DNA of 33,861 nucleotides from Candidatus Bathyarchaeota archaeon (GTDB lineage Archaea; Thermoproteota; Bathyarchaeia; Bathyarchaeales; DTEX01), in contig JAGTQF010000014.1 in the NCBI GenBank assembly GCA_018396655.1, positions 1-33,861 of the forward strand, written 5' to 3'. Of the stretch, positions 33,401 to 33,861 are shown piece by piece. The notes under the pieces are model-generated. The model was given only the letters and a program-made list of their open reading frames with translations. It did no database searches and was not told the origin of the DNA. A program made the position numbers and the translations under genes. The stretch's first letter is position 1. The number at the start of each line of letters is the position of its first letter.

Positions 33401-33861
33401 GATTGAAAGTATGCGTAAGAGACCGCTAATTACTGTTCTGACAATGATCTCCATGGTGCTCTTAGCTGCTTCATCGATTGCTTTTGCATCAGTATCATAT
33501 GATTACATAATAGTTAAAGGACCAGCGTACACAGGAAATCTGCCATATAATGGTATACTTATAAAAGTTTTATACGGTTTTCCGCCGGAAAGAAGGGGGG
33601 CTATCTTTGACATGAATACAGTAACATATTTGAGATATGTGGTTGGGGGTGAATATGAGGTGTCGCCGAGAGTTTGGATGTACCCGCAACCACAAGGGTT
33701 AAGACCGATCGCTGAGGTTATATCAGAAAGGGGTGTTGTTTATCGTTCTTCAATAGTATTTTTAGGTTTATCTCAAACGGAACTTCATAAAATATTTGAA
33801 GGTTACGTTCAAGGCCCAGCTGTGTTTATGAGTGGGCATGAATGTATTTTGCCAAGAGAAA
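30468..33861 (+). CDS. Giant surface protein: PA-like, degenerate M28 peptidase-like, beta domain and permease-like membrane region (3' end beyond window)
   Basis: I translated this frame by hand: no stop from ATG 30468 (or 30462) to the window end, at least 1131 codons. An N-terminal membrane segment (about 15-33) precedes an extracytoplasmic region. A PA-like domain spans about 140-200 (KDSIVLLDF, AAKLGAKAVIFVEP). An M28-like domain starts near 250: AHYDSW (H274, D276), EDSLG (289-293), SGHWQG (319-324), IGIDIS (D352). In M28 enzymes the third and fourth motifs read DNxSG and EE; here Glu289 and His321-Trp322 take those places, so peptidase activity is doubtful. About 545-620 looks like a carboxypeptidase-regulatory beta domain (SDENGSFVFHGLVP). 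Membrane helices follow at about 868-942 and 986-1008; the last (RKRPLITVLTMISMV) resembles an FtsX/MacB permease start. Its 5' end overlaps the second OPT-like gene. Confidence 0.78.
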   Translation, partial: MVEITAKSNKINYKIVRLISGILLIILLLDTKVCVNSFFQSFSFSHLFHVETIINSLDVARIMAHVNLFSSFGSRVTGYEGCDLAAKYIESFFRNLSLIVMINEYSIPIPLDRGGLVKIDHGSHLNSSYKIYQLWPNGGLSCFSGTISGRIVYGGKGSLEELNGLDIKDSIVLLDFNSGKNWLNAAKLGAKAVIFVEPSYTTKYEALSKSCLGPFSFPRFYVTRDVGIILKDIADSNGVLSISASMKWEEVKARNIIGILPGESAEDVLIISAHYDSWSIVPAISRASEDSLGISILLEIARLLANNRHKQTIWFVAYSGHWQGNAGAVNFVESILLNSTRKEKYWLQIGIDISSESYLMDCLYVSSIYGSMEPSTGWSVGTRGTIFALTSTYIARLGWIKRHFESLLNVPVESMNVKEYFPAGVTKLIDLINFGLTYESRFGSQIDFYMLDTEPSLLASCMAITLRTQYARRMTWLTPLDQSIRWNHILPQAVVIAALIYGLANEDFEQNPPYDYSIASPRRWNTLGTGLSVFGFSTLRGKTVEFSDSTGWYEPLSRALVRLQIYESQAENAWPFAFRYTFSDENGSFVFHGLVPYTTWHTDAWKFDDNGEITHVVDRGFYGTAEGVVGGLRTDIYPISVNSSAIIPLFKCRQVTLFDIINNVETVGLIIRDYRNPNHNYLNSFMVSLGSFAALGGGRGAYGFGLGIFSVYSKSPPVFLGSYVAADGVISIFVREGERLIFTFNPNPQKYSWPTIVLTNSSLDNPEGNGFLISNSLAIPATLFQAALDMYRMVSHRYNNLAKFNIRIRFAEQMLEKALSYLEDANKSYLKKNYSALYACSYLSIQCSYNAYAFVVMPSYRETSFSLSFFSILIIAFSIFLEKLVFGWRSIKRFTVIFLLMITFFTTYAFVHPALLIMMNSIMAVVSVGILLLLFLVISIFTFEIRGLLRSISVKLLGEHTFEKAGAIPIYVHAISYSIESMRKRPLITVLTMISMVLLAASSIAFASVSYDYIIVKGPAYTGNLPYNGILIKVLYGFPPERRGAIFDMNTVTYLRYVVGGEYEVSPRVWMYPQPQGLRPIAEVISERGVVYRSSIVFLGLSQTELHKIFEGYVQGPAVFMSGHECILPRE

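Noticed and set aside
1-33861. CRISPR arrays, insertion sequences, transposases or integrases
   Set aside because: No regularly spaced repeats and no transposase or integrase-like protein were found on either strand.

Overview
This window looks like archaeal chromosome. It carries an archaeal-type NAC gene, a PUA protein of the archaeosine-transglycosylase type, a full archaellum (arl/fla) locus, a GPN-loop GTPase, an EndoQ-type repair nuclease, a tungsten-enzyme (AOR) cluster, a tRNA-Asp, TATA-box promoters and many GTG/TTG starts. The archaellum order B-B-(C/D/E-like)-G-F-H-I-J suggests a TACK-superphylum archaeon, possibly Bathyarchaeia-like; that placement is inference from gene content only.

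Layout. 1-860: NAC and a PUA protein (minus strand). 980-3924: an MFS transporter (minus) divergent from a very short Hsp20-like protein and EndoQ (plus). 3932-11137: archaellum operon on the minus strand, two archaellins first and the platform protein ArlJ last. 11428-15635: an unrecognised protein, a Gfo/Idh/MocA dehydrogenase, a GPN GTPase, a COG2521-like methyltransferase and a UPF0173-type metallo-hydrolase. 15762-15839: tRNA-Asp(GTC). 16082-18791: RidA, a SelA/DgaE-like PLP enzyme and an amidohydrolase in one plus-strand operon, probably degrading an N-acylated or otherwise blocked amino compound. 18788-21552: a minus-strand tungsten-oxidoreductase module (four-cluster ferredoxin, AOR-family catalytic subunit, MoaD-like carrier with a GGAP tail).

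21833-24980: a two-gene ABC-2 transporter followed by small unknown proteins and a winged-helix protein. Both promoter regions share the motif TTGTGAYCA in inverted repeats, suggesting one regulon. 25008-26234: a membrane protein joining a thioredoxin-like domain to a CcdA-like core.

26358 to the window end is the most unusual part: two large OPT-like (DUF6785/DUF6784-type) membrane proteins, then an open frame of at least 1131 codons that runs off the window. Its product combines an N-terminal membrane anchor, a PA-like domain, an M28 peptidase-like domain with most metal and catalytic residues replaced, a carboxypeptidase-regulatory-like beta domain and a membrane region resembling the start of an FtsX/MacB-type ABC permease. 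I read this as a candidate undescribed cell-surface binding and transport system.
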